DNA of 64,000 nucleotides from an uncultured Gemmatimonadota bacterium (GCA_902826615.1 CADEFN010000006.1:62001-126000); one strand, 5' to 3'; shown: positions 7,959-16,965, counted from the stretch's first letter. Notes: a model not told the origin generated them from the sequence alone. Program-made: numbers and translations.

Positions 7959-10409
7959 ATGCCTGCCCATTGGTTCACGGAGCTGCGGTACATCGGTCGG
8001 GGATTGCTACGGGCCCCCGCCTTTTCGGTGGGGGTGATCTGCACGCTGGCGATCGCCCTTGCGGCGGCCACGGCGGCGTTCACGGTGGTTGATCGCGTGA
8101 TGCTGCGCCCCCTTCCGGTGCACGAGCCGGATCGCATTGTCACCATTCTCGAGGACGACGGCAGGGGCAACCAGCGGCTCGCCTCGTTCCCCACCTTTGC
8201 CGACTGGAGACAAAGCAACCGCAGCTTTTCCCATCTGGTCTTCCTGCGCGGCGAAACGGCGAGTCTTGGCCGGCCGGGGGAACGGCAGCCCATCGTGGTA
8301 GCGCTGGCCTCTGCCGGAGTGGTGCCGGCCCTCGGGATCACCCCTCTCCTCGGGCGCGCCTTCCAGGCAGACGAGGAAGAGGGCGGCGGAGCCCACGTGG
8401 CCATGCTCATGGAGTCCGCCTGGGTTTCCCGGTTTGGTCGCGACTCCTCGATCATCGGTCGTGTCATCGAGCTCGACGACCGGCCGACCACTGTCGTTGG
8501 TGTGATCGCCGGAGCGCAGCGATACCCTGAGTGGGCCGAGGTCATCGTCCCCCTGGAGCCGTTGCGCGCGCAGTTTCCCGTGCTTCAGAACCGGCTCTTG
8601 CATGTCGACAGCCGACTGGTCGGTCGGCTTGCGTCCGGTGTCTCAGCTGATCAGGCGGCGCAGGAGCTGTCCGGGGTACAGAGCAAACTCGCGGCGCAAT
8701 TCGCCGACCCTGGGGGCGCCTATCCCGCGGTGCAGCTCACCGGCCTACGCGAGACTATCCTCGGGACCATCGGCGGTTCACTCCGTGCGCTGGCGCTGGC
8801 CATGCTCCTGATGCTGCTTCTCGTTGGCGCCAACCTGGCGGGCCTGGCCCTGCTCCGGGCCGCACGGCGTCGGCGTGAGCATGCGGTGCGCACCGCCCTG
8901 GGGGCCTCGGCAGCGAGCCTCGTCAGGCAGGTGGTGATGGAGTGGGCGCTGCTGTCAGCCGTGGCCGGTGCCATCGGGCTCGCGCTGTCGATGGTCCTGC
9001 TTGGGGTGATCAGGGCCGCGTCACTCGGGATTCCCCGCACCGAGGAACTGCATCTGGACGGACGTGTTGGCGCTGTAGGCATGGGCCTGGCCCTGCTGAT
9101 GGGTCTTGGCATTGCGCTCATTCCGGCAGTGCGCATCCGTCGCGCGCCGCCCGGAGGCCTGCTCGTGGGGCGCGGCAGTGCCTCGGCGGGCACCGAAACG
9201 CGATGGCTGCGTTCTGCCGTCACCAGCGTGCAAATGGCGCTGGCGGTCATGCTGCTGGCTGGCGCCGCCCTGATGCTGCGTGCCTTTGGCCGCATGCAGG
9301 CAGTGGACATCGGCTACACACCAGACGGCGTGTTCGCCATTGATGTCAGCCCGCCGAAAGGGCGTTACGGCGATGAGGCAGGTGCGCGAGTCTTCTTTCG
9401 CCGGCTCATCGAGGTCACTGCAGCCATTCCAGGGGTCGAGCATGCGGCGTTCGTCAACCATGTCCCGTTAGGCGGCGCGATACAGACCGGCGTTCGCGTG
9501 CCGGGCGTTGACCCCGATCCTGACGGTGCCGACGCGGCCATGTACCGAACCGCATCCGAGGAGTACGCGACGGTCATGGGACTTCGCCTGGTGCGCGGAC
9601 GGTGGTTCACCCGCGAAGAAGTGGAGGGCGCGGGCACCGGCGTGGTGATCTCGGAGTCGGTGGCCCGGCGTTACTGGCCCGATGCCGATCCCATCGGACG
9701 ATCGTTGACCATCTTCCGCTCCGCGCAGACCCGGCCCGGATTTGGCGATCCGGAGCCTTCCACCGTCCTCGGGGTCATTCGAGATCTGCGCGCGTTCGGC
9801 CCGTCGAATCCGGCGGTGGCGGAGGTCTACCTGCCGTTCACACGCGAGGTGTGGGGTTGGGGTTCGGTCGTGGTACGAAGCGGGCTCGCGCCTGCGGATC
9901 TCCGGCGCAGCGTGGAGCGGGCCCTGCGCGAGGTGGAGCCTGAACTTTCGCTCAGCGTCTCGGGCCGCACAGCCTTTCGTCCCCTCAACGACGCGCTGGC
10001 ATCGTTCTACACGCCGCGTCGCATTGCCGTCCTGCTCGCCACGGGGCTCGCTGCCCTCGCCATGCTGGTCGCATCGTTAGGTCTCTACGCCCTGCTTGCC
10101 TACGCGGTCACGCAGCGCACCGGCGAGTTCGGCGTAAGGATGGCGCTCGGCGCCACCCCTGGTGCGGTGCGGATGGGGGTACTTCGCGAAGGCTGGCGGC
10201 TGGTGTGTGTTTCATTGGTGCTTGGCACTGGCGGGGCGCTTGGCATCGGCCGGCTCCTCGCGTCGCAACTGTTCGAGACGCCGGGGCACGATCCGGTTGC
10301 GCTGGGTGTCACCCTCGGGATGCTTGCGCTGGTCTTCACCGGGGCGCTGTACCTCCCGGCGCACCGGGCGTCCACACTGAGCCCCACCGAGGCACTGCGC
10401 TCCGACTAG
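7959..10409 (+). CDS. MacB/ADOP-type ABC transporter permease
   Basis: The protein has 816 residues from the ATG at 7959. An in-frame GTG at 7929 would add ten residues, but the shorter form matches the usual N-terminus (TELRYIGRGLLRAP before the first membrane helix). Two MacB-like periplasmic domains (about residues 45-240 and 450-620) alternate with two FtsX-type membrane units. These end in repeated patterns LLRAARRRREHAVRTALGAS and VTQRTGEFGVRMALGAT. This duplicated layout is the ADOP form common in Acidobacteriota and Gemmatimonadota, usually without its own ATPase gene beside it. It probably takes part in export or in mechanical signalling across the envelope. No ATPase is adjacent here. 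Two recurrent words (9466, 10075) lie in Leu-Gly codons. Confidence 0.9.
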   Translation: MPAHWFTELRYIGRGLLRAPAFSVGVICTLAIALAAATAAFTVVDRVMLRPLPVHEPDRIVTILEDDGRGNQRLASFPTFADWRQSNRSFSHLVFLRGETASLGRPGERQPIVVALASAGVVPALGITPLLGRAFQADEEEGGGAHVAMLMESAWVSRFGRDSSIIGRVIELDDRPTTVVGVIAGAQRYPEWAEVIVPLEPLRAQFPVLQNRLLHVDSRLVGRLASGVSADQAAQELSGVQSKLAAQFADPGGAYPAVQLTGLRETILGTIGGSLRALALAMLLMLLLVGANLAGLALLRAARRRREHAVRTALGASAASLVRQVVMEWALLSAVAGAIGLALSMVLLGVIRAASLGIPRTEELHLDGRVGAVGMGLALLMGLGIALIPAVRIRRAPPGGLLVGRGSASAGTETRWLRSAVTSVQMALAVMLLAGAALMLRAFGRMQAVDIGYTPDGVFAIDVSPPKGRYGDEAGARVFFRRLIEVTAAIPGVEHAAFVNHVPLGGAIQTGVRVPGVDPDPDGADAAMYRTASEEYATVMGLRLVRGRWFTREEVEGAGTGVVISESVARRYWPDADPIGRSLTIFRSAQTRPGFGDPEPSTVLGVIRDLRAFGPSNPAVAEVYLPFTREVWGWGSVVVRSGLAPADLRRSVERALREVEPELSLSVSGRTAFRPLNDALASFYTPRRIAVLLATGLAALAMLVASLGLYALLAYAVTQRTGEFGVRMALGATPGAVRMGVLREGWRLVCVSLVLGTGGALGIGRLLASQLFETPGHDPVALGVTLGMLALVFTGALYLPAHRASTLSPTEALRSD

Positions 10410-10460
10410 TCACGGGGTGACAGGGCGCGGCGCACGAGGCACATTCCCTCCGTCCTCTCG

Positions 10461-11876
10461 ATGGGAATATCGATGTCATCACGCCGATCGTTTGTTCGCC
10501 AGATGGGGCTCGGGCTGGCGTCGTCCTCCCTCGCGGCCGAGTCGCTCGCCGCACAACCGCGCCGCCGGCGTGGCTCCGAGCGGCTCCTCGTGGAGAACCC
10601 GCAGCATCCGGTGCCAGCGCCGTTAGGCAGCGATCGTCTTCCCCTCGCCTGGTATCAGGCCCAATCCCGCCGCCTGCGCGAGCAGGCCCGGGCCCGCGGC
10701 GTCGATGCCATCCTGCTGCAGAGTGATGTGAACCTCGTCTACTTCACGGGGTGCTTCCGCGGCAGCGGCGAACGCACGACGTGGGTGCTGATGCCCACCA
10801 GCGAGAGTGATACGGCGTACTGGTTTTCACCGGCCATCGATCGCGATCTCATCACGTCATGGTGGTGCACCGAGAACACGTACTACTTCTGCTACCCGCA
10901 CGCCGAGGGAGCTTTTCCCAACCGTGGAGAACTTCCGGGGCGCACGAATCGCGTCGACCTCTGGGAGTGGGTGCTCAAACATCTCGCCGATCGTGGTCTG
11001 GCGGGCAAAACCATCGGGCTCGATCGCGAGCTCGTCCCATCGGCACAACGCACGTTCGACCGTGTGCTTCCGGGGGCGAAGGCGTCAGACATCGGTGATC
11101 TCTGCCTGAAGATGCAGGTGATCAAGACGCCGGAAGAGATTGCCCTGACGCAGCGTGCGTACCGCTACTTCGATCTCGTGCACGCCTTCGCGCGCGACTA
11201 CATCCTGGAGCACGGAACCAGTACGACGGATTACCAGGTGGGCCAGGCACTGTCGTCGTATGGCATCAACCTCATGATGCGGGATGTCAAACGAGACGGA
11301 AAGCCGCACAGTGCGGTGGGGATGGAAGTGACCGGCAACTACGTGCGGACCGGCGTGGCCACGGCGTATCCTCATCCCAACCAGTTTTTCCATGCCCGCA
11401 TCAGGCGTGGGCAGCCCGTGTATGTCAACTGTGACATCCTGCTGGGCGGCTACGGTGGGGAAGGGTATCGCAACTACATCCTGCTCCCGTCAACTCCTGC
11501 CCACGACAAGATGTGGCAGGTGGTGGCCGATACCGTGCAGATGATGGTGGAGGAGGTGAAACCCGGTGCCATCTGTTCCGACGTGGCGCGCAAGATCCAC
11601 GCGTATCAGATCAAGCAGGGGATGCAAGAGTTCATCTATCATCGCCCGGGGCATGGGCAGGGGCAGAACTTCGTGGGGCATCAGCCGCCCTTCATCGCGT
11701 TAGGCGATCACAGTGTGATCGAGGAAGGGATGACCTTTTCGGTGGAGCCGGGGCTCTACGACGAGAAAAGCGGGATCGGCATCAACCCCAGCGACCGCCT
11801 GGTTGTGCTGAAGGACCGTGCGGTGCTGATGAGCCGGATCCCGTTCTCGAAGGAGTGGAGTTACCTTAGGGTCTGA
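10461..11876 (+). CDS. Exported M24-fold (Xaa-Pro aminopeptidase/creatinase-like) protein with incomplete metal site
   Basis: The 471-residue protein starts with a twin-arginine signal (SRRSFVRQ, R8-R9, then a mild hydrophobic run), so a folded protein is exported by Tat. An N-terminal creatinase-like domain spans about 55-200 and the pita-bread domain about 210-465. Of the five M24 metal ligands, D325 (VNCDILL), H398 (RPGHGQGQ) and E429 (SVEPGLY) are present. The second Asp position is Tyr336 and the last Glu position is Asn442 (GIGINPSD). This is closer to creatinase-type non-metal members than to active aminopeptidases. A second possible start is ATG 10473. The gene stands alone between the permease and a convergent SMP-30-like gene. 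Confidence 0.85.
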   Translation: MGISMSSRRSFVRQMGLGLASSSLAAESLAAQPRRRRGSERLLVENPQHPVPAPLGSDRLPLAWYQAQSRRLREQARARGVDAILLQSDVNLVYFTGCFRGSGERTTWVLMPTSESDTAYWFSPAIDRDLITSWWCTENTYYFCYPHAEGAFPNRGELPGRTNRVDLWEWVLKHLADRGLAGKTIGLDRELVPSAQRTFDRVLPGAKASDIGDLCLKMQVIKTPEEIALTQRAYRYFDLVHAFARDYILEHGTSTTDYQVGQALSSYGINLMMRDVKRDGKPHSAVGMEVTGNYVRTGVATAYPHPNQFFHARIRRGQPVYVNCDILLGGYGGEGYRNYILLPSTPAHDKMWQVVADTVQMMVEEVKPGAICSDVARKIHAYQIKQGMQEFIYHRPGHGQGQNFVGHQPPFIALGDHSVIEEGMTFSVEPGLYDEKSGIGINPSDRLVVLKDRAVLMSRIPFSKEWSYLRV

Positions 11877-11877
11877 G

Positions 11878-11909
11878 GCACGGGAAGCACGGGAGGCACG
11901 GGAAGCACG
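11878..11909. repeat. Short tandem repeat, about 3.5 copies of a 9-base unit
   Basis: Directly after the M24 gene the unit GCACGGGAA occurs in series as GCACGGGAA, GCACGGGAG, GCACGGGAA and a degenerate GCACGGCGC. It fills most of the 42-base gap between two convergent genes. No hairpin terminator is visible there, so the repeat occupies the place where one would be expected. Confidence 0.75.
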
Positions 11910-11918
11910 GCGCGCACA

Positions 11919-12899
11919 CTACTTGGGGCGACCCGCAAAGCCGCGGGCGATCATATCGACCCGATACGCCGAGCCGCGTCCCACGATGTACAAGGTCTTC
12001 TTGTCCGGACCCGCGAAGGCGAGGTTCTGTGGTTGCCGTGGCGTCGGGATAGTGCCGAGCAGCTCGCCCTTCGGAGAGAAGACCTGCACGCCGGTGTTGG
12101 CCGCCACATACAGGCGCCCCTCGCTATCGATAGCCAACCCGTCGGCGCCACTGTTCACGCCGGTGTCTGTGGTTCGCACGCCGTCGAGCTTCGCGAAGTT
12201 GCGCCGGTTGGTGAGGCTGCCATCGGCCTGCACATCGAAGGCCAGCACATGCTCGCCATTGGTGTTGGCCACATAGAGCACCTTCTCGTCGCCACTGAGC
12301 AACACGCCGTTGGGTCGTGCGATTCCTTCGGCGACACGATGGACCTGGCCGTTCCACGCCAGGTGATACACGGCCGCCGGCAGGGGGTTGGGCACCGCAG
12401 GTTGTCCCGCCGCCACGTTCGGACCGGGATCGGAGAAGTACACGCCAACGCGTCCCGCCGTCAGATCGTTAGGCCTGCCGTACGCCGCGCCCTGGAAGTC
12501 CGCCGTGAGCGTGGCTTCGCGCCCTGCTGGATACAACACACCAATGCGCGTCTGTCCGGGCGTCGTCTGCACGGAGAGCAGTCGTCCATCGCGATCGAAC
12601 GCCAGGCCATTGGACCCATTGGTGTTCTCGAGGAACGTGGTCACGCTGTCGTTGCGATCAATCCGGATCAGCCGATTGGCCTGCGTCTCGGTAAACACCA
12701 GCGAGCCATCCGGCATCCCGATGGGACCTTCAGTGCCGCGGAATCCTCCCTTGATGAAACGCACTCGCGTGCCTTCGGCCACGACTCCGCGGATGGCCGG
12801 TGTCACCGTTTCCGGCGGCTCTGGTCCAGGCGGGTTCTGTGCCCACAACACTCCCGGGAAAAGGATCAGGGCAAGCTGAACGAAGGCGCGATGCGACAT
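11919..12899 (-). CDS. Secreted SMP-30/gluconolactonase-like beta-propeller protein
   Basis: The 326-residue protein is read from the ATG at 12899, which gives a proper signal peptide (HRAFVQLALILFPGVLWAQ). Upstream in-frame starts would add a non-secretory N-terminus and are not used. Propeller strands recur with patterns TEGPIGMPDGSLVFTE, SNGLAFDRDGRLL, RPNDLTAG and SGADGLAIDSEGRLYVA. These carry the Glu, Asn and Asp metal ligands expected of the SMP-30/LRE family, which hydrolyse lactones or esters with a divalent metal. The substrate is unknown. The gene is convergent with the M24 gene and divergent from the toxin-antitoxin pair. Confidence 0.88.
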   Translation of the reverse strand: MSHRAFVQLALILFPGVLWAQNPPGPEPPETVTPAIRGVVAEGTRVRFIKGGFRGTEGPIGMPDGSLVFTETQANRLIRIDRNDSVTTFLENTNGSNGLAFDRDGRLLSVQTTPGQTRIGVLYPAGREATLTADFQGAAYGRPNDLTAGRVGVYFSDPGPNVAAGQPAVPNPLPAAVYHLAWNGQVHRVAEGIARPNGVLLSGDEKVLYVANTNGEHVLAFDVQADGSLTNRRNFAKLDGVRTTDTGVNSGADGLAIDSEGRLYVAANTGVQVFSPKGELLGTIPTPRQPQNLAFAGPDKKTLYIVGRGSAYRVDMIARGFAGRPK

Positions 12900-13058
12900 G
12901 GGTGGTGTGTGGGGAAGTGACGTGGGTTTCCGGGCGCGCGGGGTCGAGCAGAGTGCGTTCGCAGTGGAAGTGATCCAACCCGCAAGAAACTTGATGATAC
13001 ACAGGGCGCGGAGTCTGGCTACTCTGGTTCCCACGGACCAGTCCCAGGAGAGGAGGGC

Positions 13059-13091
13059 TTGATATGACAGCAATCTGCATGCATAATGCAG
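13059..13091 (+). promoter_or_regulatory. Sigma70-like promoter with overlapping palindromic operator for the toxin-antitoxin pair
   Basis: A -35 like TTGATA at 13059-13064 is followed after exactly 17 bases by a -10 like CATAAT at 13082-13087. A perfect inverted repeat CTGCAT-gcata-ATGCAG (13075-13091) covers the -10 box. RHH antitoxins bind such palindromes to repress their own operon. The spacing and the overlap make autoregulation likely. Confidence 0.65.
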
Positions 13092-13117
13092 TCATAAGTG
13101 TTGCAGCGAGGACCACG

Positions 13118-13366
13118 ATGGCTGTCTTGACCATTCGAAATGTGCCCGACGACGTCTACGACCGGCTGCGCGAACGCGCGACGGCCCAGCGGCGGAGCAT
13201 CAACAGTGAAGCGATCGAGTGTCTGCGCTTCGCCCTCACTCGGCGCGAGCGCGACGTGGAAGGCTACCTCGACCGTGCACGCGCTATGCGCGAGCAGCTG
13301 GCGGCAAGGCGGGTGCGCATGAACAACAAGGAGCTCACCGCTGCCAAGCGCGAGGGGCGTCGGTGA
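13118..13366 (+). CDS. FitA/VapB-like ribbon-helix-helix antitoxin
   Basis: The 82-residue protein opens with MAVLTIRNVPDDVYDRLRERA, the typical ribbon strand and first helix of FitA-like antitoxins. It continues with RRSINSEAIECLRFAL, the second helix. The charged C-terminal half (RAMREQLAARRVRMNNKEL) would wrap around and block the toxin. An upstream in-frame ATG at 13064 is rejected because it would lie within the promoter and operator. The gene overlaps the toxin gene by four bases (GTGA), a usual arrangement that keeps antitoxin made first. Confidence 0.88.
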   Translation: MAVLTIRNVPDDVYDRLRERATAQRRSINSEAIECLRFALTRRERDVEGYLDRARAMREQLAARRVRMNNKELTAAKREGRR

Positions 13367-13770
13367 TCGTCGCCGACGCCAACCTTGTGGCGTCGCTCGT
13401 CGTCCCCGGAGAAGCGTCGGAGCTCGCCGACGCGTTGCAGCAGCTGCACGCTGAGTGGGTAGCCCCGCCGCTCGTGCACAGCGAATTGCGGAGCGTATTC
13501 GGCAAGCTCGTGCGCAACCGCGCCTGTACGCCGAGTCAGGCGAGCGAGCTCCTAACGGTGGCGCTTGATGCGCTCAGTGACTCCACTGTCGCGCCCTCCA
13601 GCGGTCGCGTCCTTGAACTGATCGCCTCGTCGGGGTGCTCATCGTACGATTGCGAGTACGTGGCGGTAGCGGAAGAACTGGGGTGTGCGCTCGTCACCTT
13701 TGATGCGGCGGTCCTCAAGGCATTCCCAAGCGTGGCGATTCATCCCGAACGCATGCTTGCTGGCGCCTGA
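13363..13770 (+). CDS. VapC-like PIN-domain toxin (ribonuclease)
   Basis: The 135-residue protein, read from the GTG at 13363, begins MIVADANLVASLVVPGE. The four acidic residues of a PIN nuclease are visible as D5, E41 (VHSELR), D96 (SSYDCEYVAVA) and D114 (VTFDAAV). It probably cleaves RNA in a Mg-dependent way when not bound by the antitoxin encoded just before it. The pair sits between a divergent SMP-30-like gene and a convergent hydrolase gene, with no sign of a mobile element. The imperfect word TCCTAACG at 13554 is the only near copy of the recurrent motif within the pair. Confidence 0.9.
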   Translation: MIVADANLVASLVVPGEASELADALQQLHAEWVAPPLVHSELRSVFGKLVRNRACTPSQASELLTVALDALSDSTVAPSSGRVLELIASSGCSSYDCEYVAVAEELGCALVTFDAAVLKAFPSVAIHPERMLAGA

Positions 13771-13800
13771 GCTACGCGACTGCAAACGCCAGTGGCGAAC

Positions 13801-14883
13801 TCAGGGCGAGAGGAAACGGTCCGCGATCCGTCGCGCAAGCATCTCCGGCCGCGAACCCTGCAGATTGGTCAGTACAACAACAGCGAAGTCGTCCCGCGGG
13901 TAAACAAAGAAGGCCACTCGACCGCCCCCCATGCCGGCAACACTGGGATGTTTCGCGTCATTGAACGTGGGCCACCCAATACCGTAGCCGCTGCTCTCAC
14001 CCTCGCCGAGGATCTTTCCGCTTTTCATGCGAGGCGACGCCCAGAGTGTGTCTCGACTCTCGGGGCGTCCGAGCAGCTTGTTGCCCTGCAAAGCAACAAT
14101 CCACTGGGCCACATCATGGGCCGAGGCATTGATGCCGGCCGCCATACGCAGTTGGCGAGGGAACTCGACGACAACGCGCGCGAGTGTGGTATCGCGCCAT
14201 GAGGAGTCCCCGCGGAAGCGAATGAAGCTGTAGGTGTCGGCGGCCCTCCTATGGACATCATGAATGTCCCCGATTGACGCCGAGGTCATCCCGGCGGCCG
14301 TGAACTGCCGGGCCATGACCTGCGCAAAGGGGAGCCCGGTCACACGCTCCACAACACGCCCAAGCAGCCAGTAGTTTGTCTGGTTGTAACTCCAGCGGGT
14401 ACCTGGCACGCTCTGCATGGGGAGCCGCTGCACTTTCGCCCATGCAGCGTCGGCGGTGGCCGCGATGAGCACGCCGGACTCCGGGTTCACGAGGTCCGGG
14501 AGTCCGGAGGTGTGCGTGGCGAGTTGCCGAATGGTGATGGCGCGCCAGCGTACGGGAAGATCAGGAACAAAGCGAGCGACCGTCGCATCGAGGGAGAGTG
14601 TTCCGCTCTCCACGAGCTGCATGAGGGTGACGCCGGCGAACGATTTGGTCGCCGAGGCGATCGAGAAGGCGGTTTCGTTGGTGACGGGGACGTCAAAGGC
14701 GAGATCGGCGACGCCGTACGCGCCCAAATGCGAAATGCGCCCGCGCTGCACGACCGCGACCTGGGCTCCCGGGACGCTGAACTCCCTGAGGTGAGCGCGG
14801 ACGAGTGAGTCAACGACGGCGTCCTGAGCGGCAAGCGCTCGGGAACACATGATCGCAGCTGTCGCGAGGAGGAGTCTGGTCAT
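13801..14883 (-). CDS. Secreted serine hydrolase of the beta-lactamase (class C/EstB) family
   Basis: The 360-residue protein is read from ATG 14883, which gives a signal peptide (TRLLLATAAIMCSRALAAQ). The active-site motif S-x-x-K is S77-A-T-K80 in FSIASATKSFAG. The second motif, normally Y-x-N, reads Y166-N-Q, so its third position is changed. A late GMGGGRVAFFVYP block takes the position of the third motif. Proteins of this fold act as penicillin-binding-like peptidases, esterases or beta-lactamases. The altered second motif and lack of an ampR-like neighbour make a true beta-lactamase unlikely. It is convergent with the toxin gene, 30 bases away. Confidence 0.85.
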   Translation of the reverse strand: MTRLLLATAAIMCSRALAAQDAVVDSLVRAHLREFSVPGAQVAVVQRGRISHLGAYGVADLAFDVPVTNETAFSIASATKSFAGVTLMQLVESGTLSLDATVARFVPDLPVRWRAITIRQLATHTSGLPDLVNPESGVLIAATADAAWAKVQRLPMQSVPGTRWSYNQTNYWLLGRVVERVTGLPFAQVMARQFTAAGMTSASIGDIHDVHRRAADTYSFIRFRGDSSWRDTTLARVVVEFPRQLRMAAGINASAHDVAQWIVALQGNKLLGRPESRDTLWASPRMKSGKILGEGESSGYGIGWPTFNDAKHPSVAGMGGGRVAFFVYPRDDFAVVVLTNLQGSRPEMLARRIADRFLSP

Positions 14884-14955
14884 GGCGTGCCGGGTAACGG
14901 GTGGCGAGGAGCCGTGCAGCAAGTACGGCCGCCTCGCCCCGGTGTTTCGTGGTCC

Positions 14956-16965
14956 TTACGGCGTGATCTTCGGTTTCGGGTCGAGCTTGGCCGCCCACAG
15001 TCCCGAGTTGAAGTCGGTGAACAGGATCTTCCCCTTCCACGGCATGGCGTTCATCACGAACGACGCATTGGCGGTGAAGCCCTTGGGATCGAAGGGCTTG
15101 AACACCGCGATCTCGCGGCGTTGCTCGGCGATGTTGCCTAACAACTCACCTGAGACGTCGACCACGCGTACGCCGCCGTCGTAGTAGGCCTGGTACAGCA
15201 CGTCATCTTCCACGATGATGTCGTGCGAGCCGTAGTCTTCGAGGTGGTACCGGCCGACCTTCTGCATTTTCATCGGGTCGGTGGCGTCGACAATGTGGAC
15301 ATAGCCGCCCGAGGTCTGCGCGATGCCTCCCTTGTCGGTCATCTCGTTGAAGTAGTTGGTGCCTTCCCAGACTTTGCCCTGCCGGCTCATCTCTTCGTCG
15401 CCGATAAAGAGATAGGTCTTGCCGGTGCTCTTTTGCACGTACGGGAAAATCTCGTGGCCCGAGTTGATGGGAAAGACATTGATCAGTTTGGGTTTCTGCG
15501 GGGTGCCGCCCCACTTGCCGTTGCCCACGTCCACAATCACGGTGCCGGCGCCACCCTGTGCAGAATAGGCGATACCGTCGCGCACCCAGAGATCGTGGAT
15601 GTAGGCGCCCGGGTGCTGATACTCTCCGGTGTAGCTCGGCTTGTAGATGTCCTTGACGTCGATGATGAGGTACTTCTGGCCGCCTGAAATCGCGTAGAGG
15701 TAGTCGTTGGTGGCGAAGGCGTTATGCACGCCACCCGTCAGCCCCTGATCGAAGGTCGACGCCACCTTGGGGTGCGCGGGATTGGCGAGATCGAGAATGA
15801 CGACACCATTCACGCGATTGGACGCTCCTTCGCGGGTCAGCACGCCGTAACGCCCGTCGGGTGAGACGGTCACGTCGTTGATGGTGCGGGCGTCGATCTT
15901 GATGGAGTCGGTCTTCACGATGTTGTTCATGTCCGTGATGTCGAACACGAGCGCCCATCCGTCGCCGCCCCAGGTGCCGACCAGGCAGTAGTCGCGGCCG
16001 TCCTTGCCGGTCCACGGCCAGAGGTCGGAGGTATGCGTGGAGTTGATGCTGCCGCGGCCGGTGATGGAAATCTTCTGGCGGGCGTCTCGGGGCTTCACGT
16101 CGATGACCCGCTGCGCAAACACGTTCCCGGACTGCGCTACCAGGGTGAACTGCCCCGGGTGATTGGCAGTGAAGACCGGCTTGCCAATGACATAATCGAT
16201 GATGCCGGGACCACCCGGGGCCACGGTGGTGTCGTCAGGCGTGTAGCGGTAACTCCACGCGATCTTGGCGTCAGCCACCGGCTGGCCATTCGCCCGCTTG
16301 GCCGTGGCGTCGAGATGCACAACATCGCCCGTATTGACCGTTGCCTCGCCGATGCCGAGTTCCACCACCGACACCGGGTTTGGTGCCACGGTGTAGGTCT
16401 GGCGCGCCGATACGCCCTCGGCCTCGGCGCTGATCGTCACGGTGCCCGGTTTGAGCGCCAGCACGTTGCCGAAGCGGTCCACGGTCGCGACGGACGGGTC
16501 CGCCGACCGCCAGGTGGCGGTGACACCGGGGCGCAGAGATCCGTCGGCATGGGTGCCCTTGGCGGCATGCGCCAGGGTTGTCCCGACATAGAGGCGCGAG
16601 GCCTCGCCTTCAATCGTGAGTTTGTTGAGATCGGGCCAGCTCACCAGGACTGGAATCTCGATCTGCACCGGGTTGGTGCCCCCGCTGATGGCAGCGGCAA
16701 AGGCAGTGTAGGACCCGGCCTTCTTGGCGGTCAGCTGCCCATTGGTCCACGCAATGGCGAGACGAGGGCCACCGACAAACACCTGCACATTCGGGAGAAC
16801 ATTCCCCTGGGCGTCGAAGGCCGTGATCTTGAGCGGTACGGTCTGGCCCGCCTTCATGGTGACGCGGGCCGGCTCCGCCACTACGCGCGCGACAGCCGCG
16901 GTCGATGCTTGTTGTGCGACGGCAACGGCCGGAGAGGCCGCGAGGAGAAGCGTGAGGGTTCGCAT
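14956..16965 (-). CDS. Secreted LVIVD-repeat protein with bacterial Ig-like domain
   Basis: The 669-residue protein is read from ATG 16965, which yields a signal peptide (RTLTLLLAASPAVAVAQQ). The first 300 residues contain Ig-like folds, including a clear BIG_2 block (WRSADPSVATVDRFGNVLAL near residue 160). The second half is a beta propeller with repeated V-x-D-V or VILDLANPAHPKV units of the LVIVD type. These are found in large surface-exposed proteins of unknown function. It may bind a surface partner or glycan. The gene lies 72 bases upstream of the serine hydrolase start and may share its transcript. No catalytic residues can be named. Confidence 0.82.
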   Translation of the reverse strand: MRTLTLLLAASPAVAVAQQASTAAVARVVAEPARVTMKAGQTVPLKITAFDAQGNVLPNVQVFVGGPRLAIAWTNGQLTAKKAGSYTAFAAAISGGTNPVQIEIPVLVSWPDLNKLTIEGEASRLYVGTTLAHAAKGTHADGSLRPGVTATWRSADPSVATVDRFGNVLALKPGTVTISAEAEGVSARQTYTVAPNPVSVVELGIGEATVNTGDVVHLDATAKRANGQPVADAKIAWSYRYTPDDTTVAPGGPGIIDYVIGKPVFTANHPGQFTLVAQSGNVFAQRVIDVKPRDARQKISITGRGSINSTHTSDLWPWTGKDGRDYCLVGTWGGDGWALVFDITDMNNIVKTDSIKIDARTINDVTVSPDGRYGVLTREGASNRVNGVVILDLANPAHPKVASTFDQGLTGGVHNAFATNDYLYAISGGQKYLIIDVKDIYKPSYTGEYQHPGAYIHDLWVRDGIAYSAQGGAGTVIVDVGNGKWGGTPQKPKLINVFPINSGHEIFPYVQKSTGKTYLFIGDEEMSRQGKVWEGTNYFNEMTDKGGIAQTSGGYVHIVDATDPMKMQKVGRYHLEDYGSHDIIVEDDVLYQAYYDGGVRVVDVSGELLGNIAEQRREIAVFKPFDPKGFTANASFVMNAMPWKGKILFTDFNSGLWAAKLDPKPKITP

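Noticed and set aside
12900-13073. Extension of the SMP-30-like protein to 13073
   Set aside because: It would place the signal peptide inside the protein and run into the toxin-antitoxin promoter. ATG 12899 is the natural start.
13801-14883. Calling the serine hydrolase a beta-lactamase resistance gene
   Set aside because: The fold is shared with esterases and peptidases, the second motif is altered and there is no regulator or mobile context.
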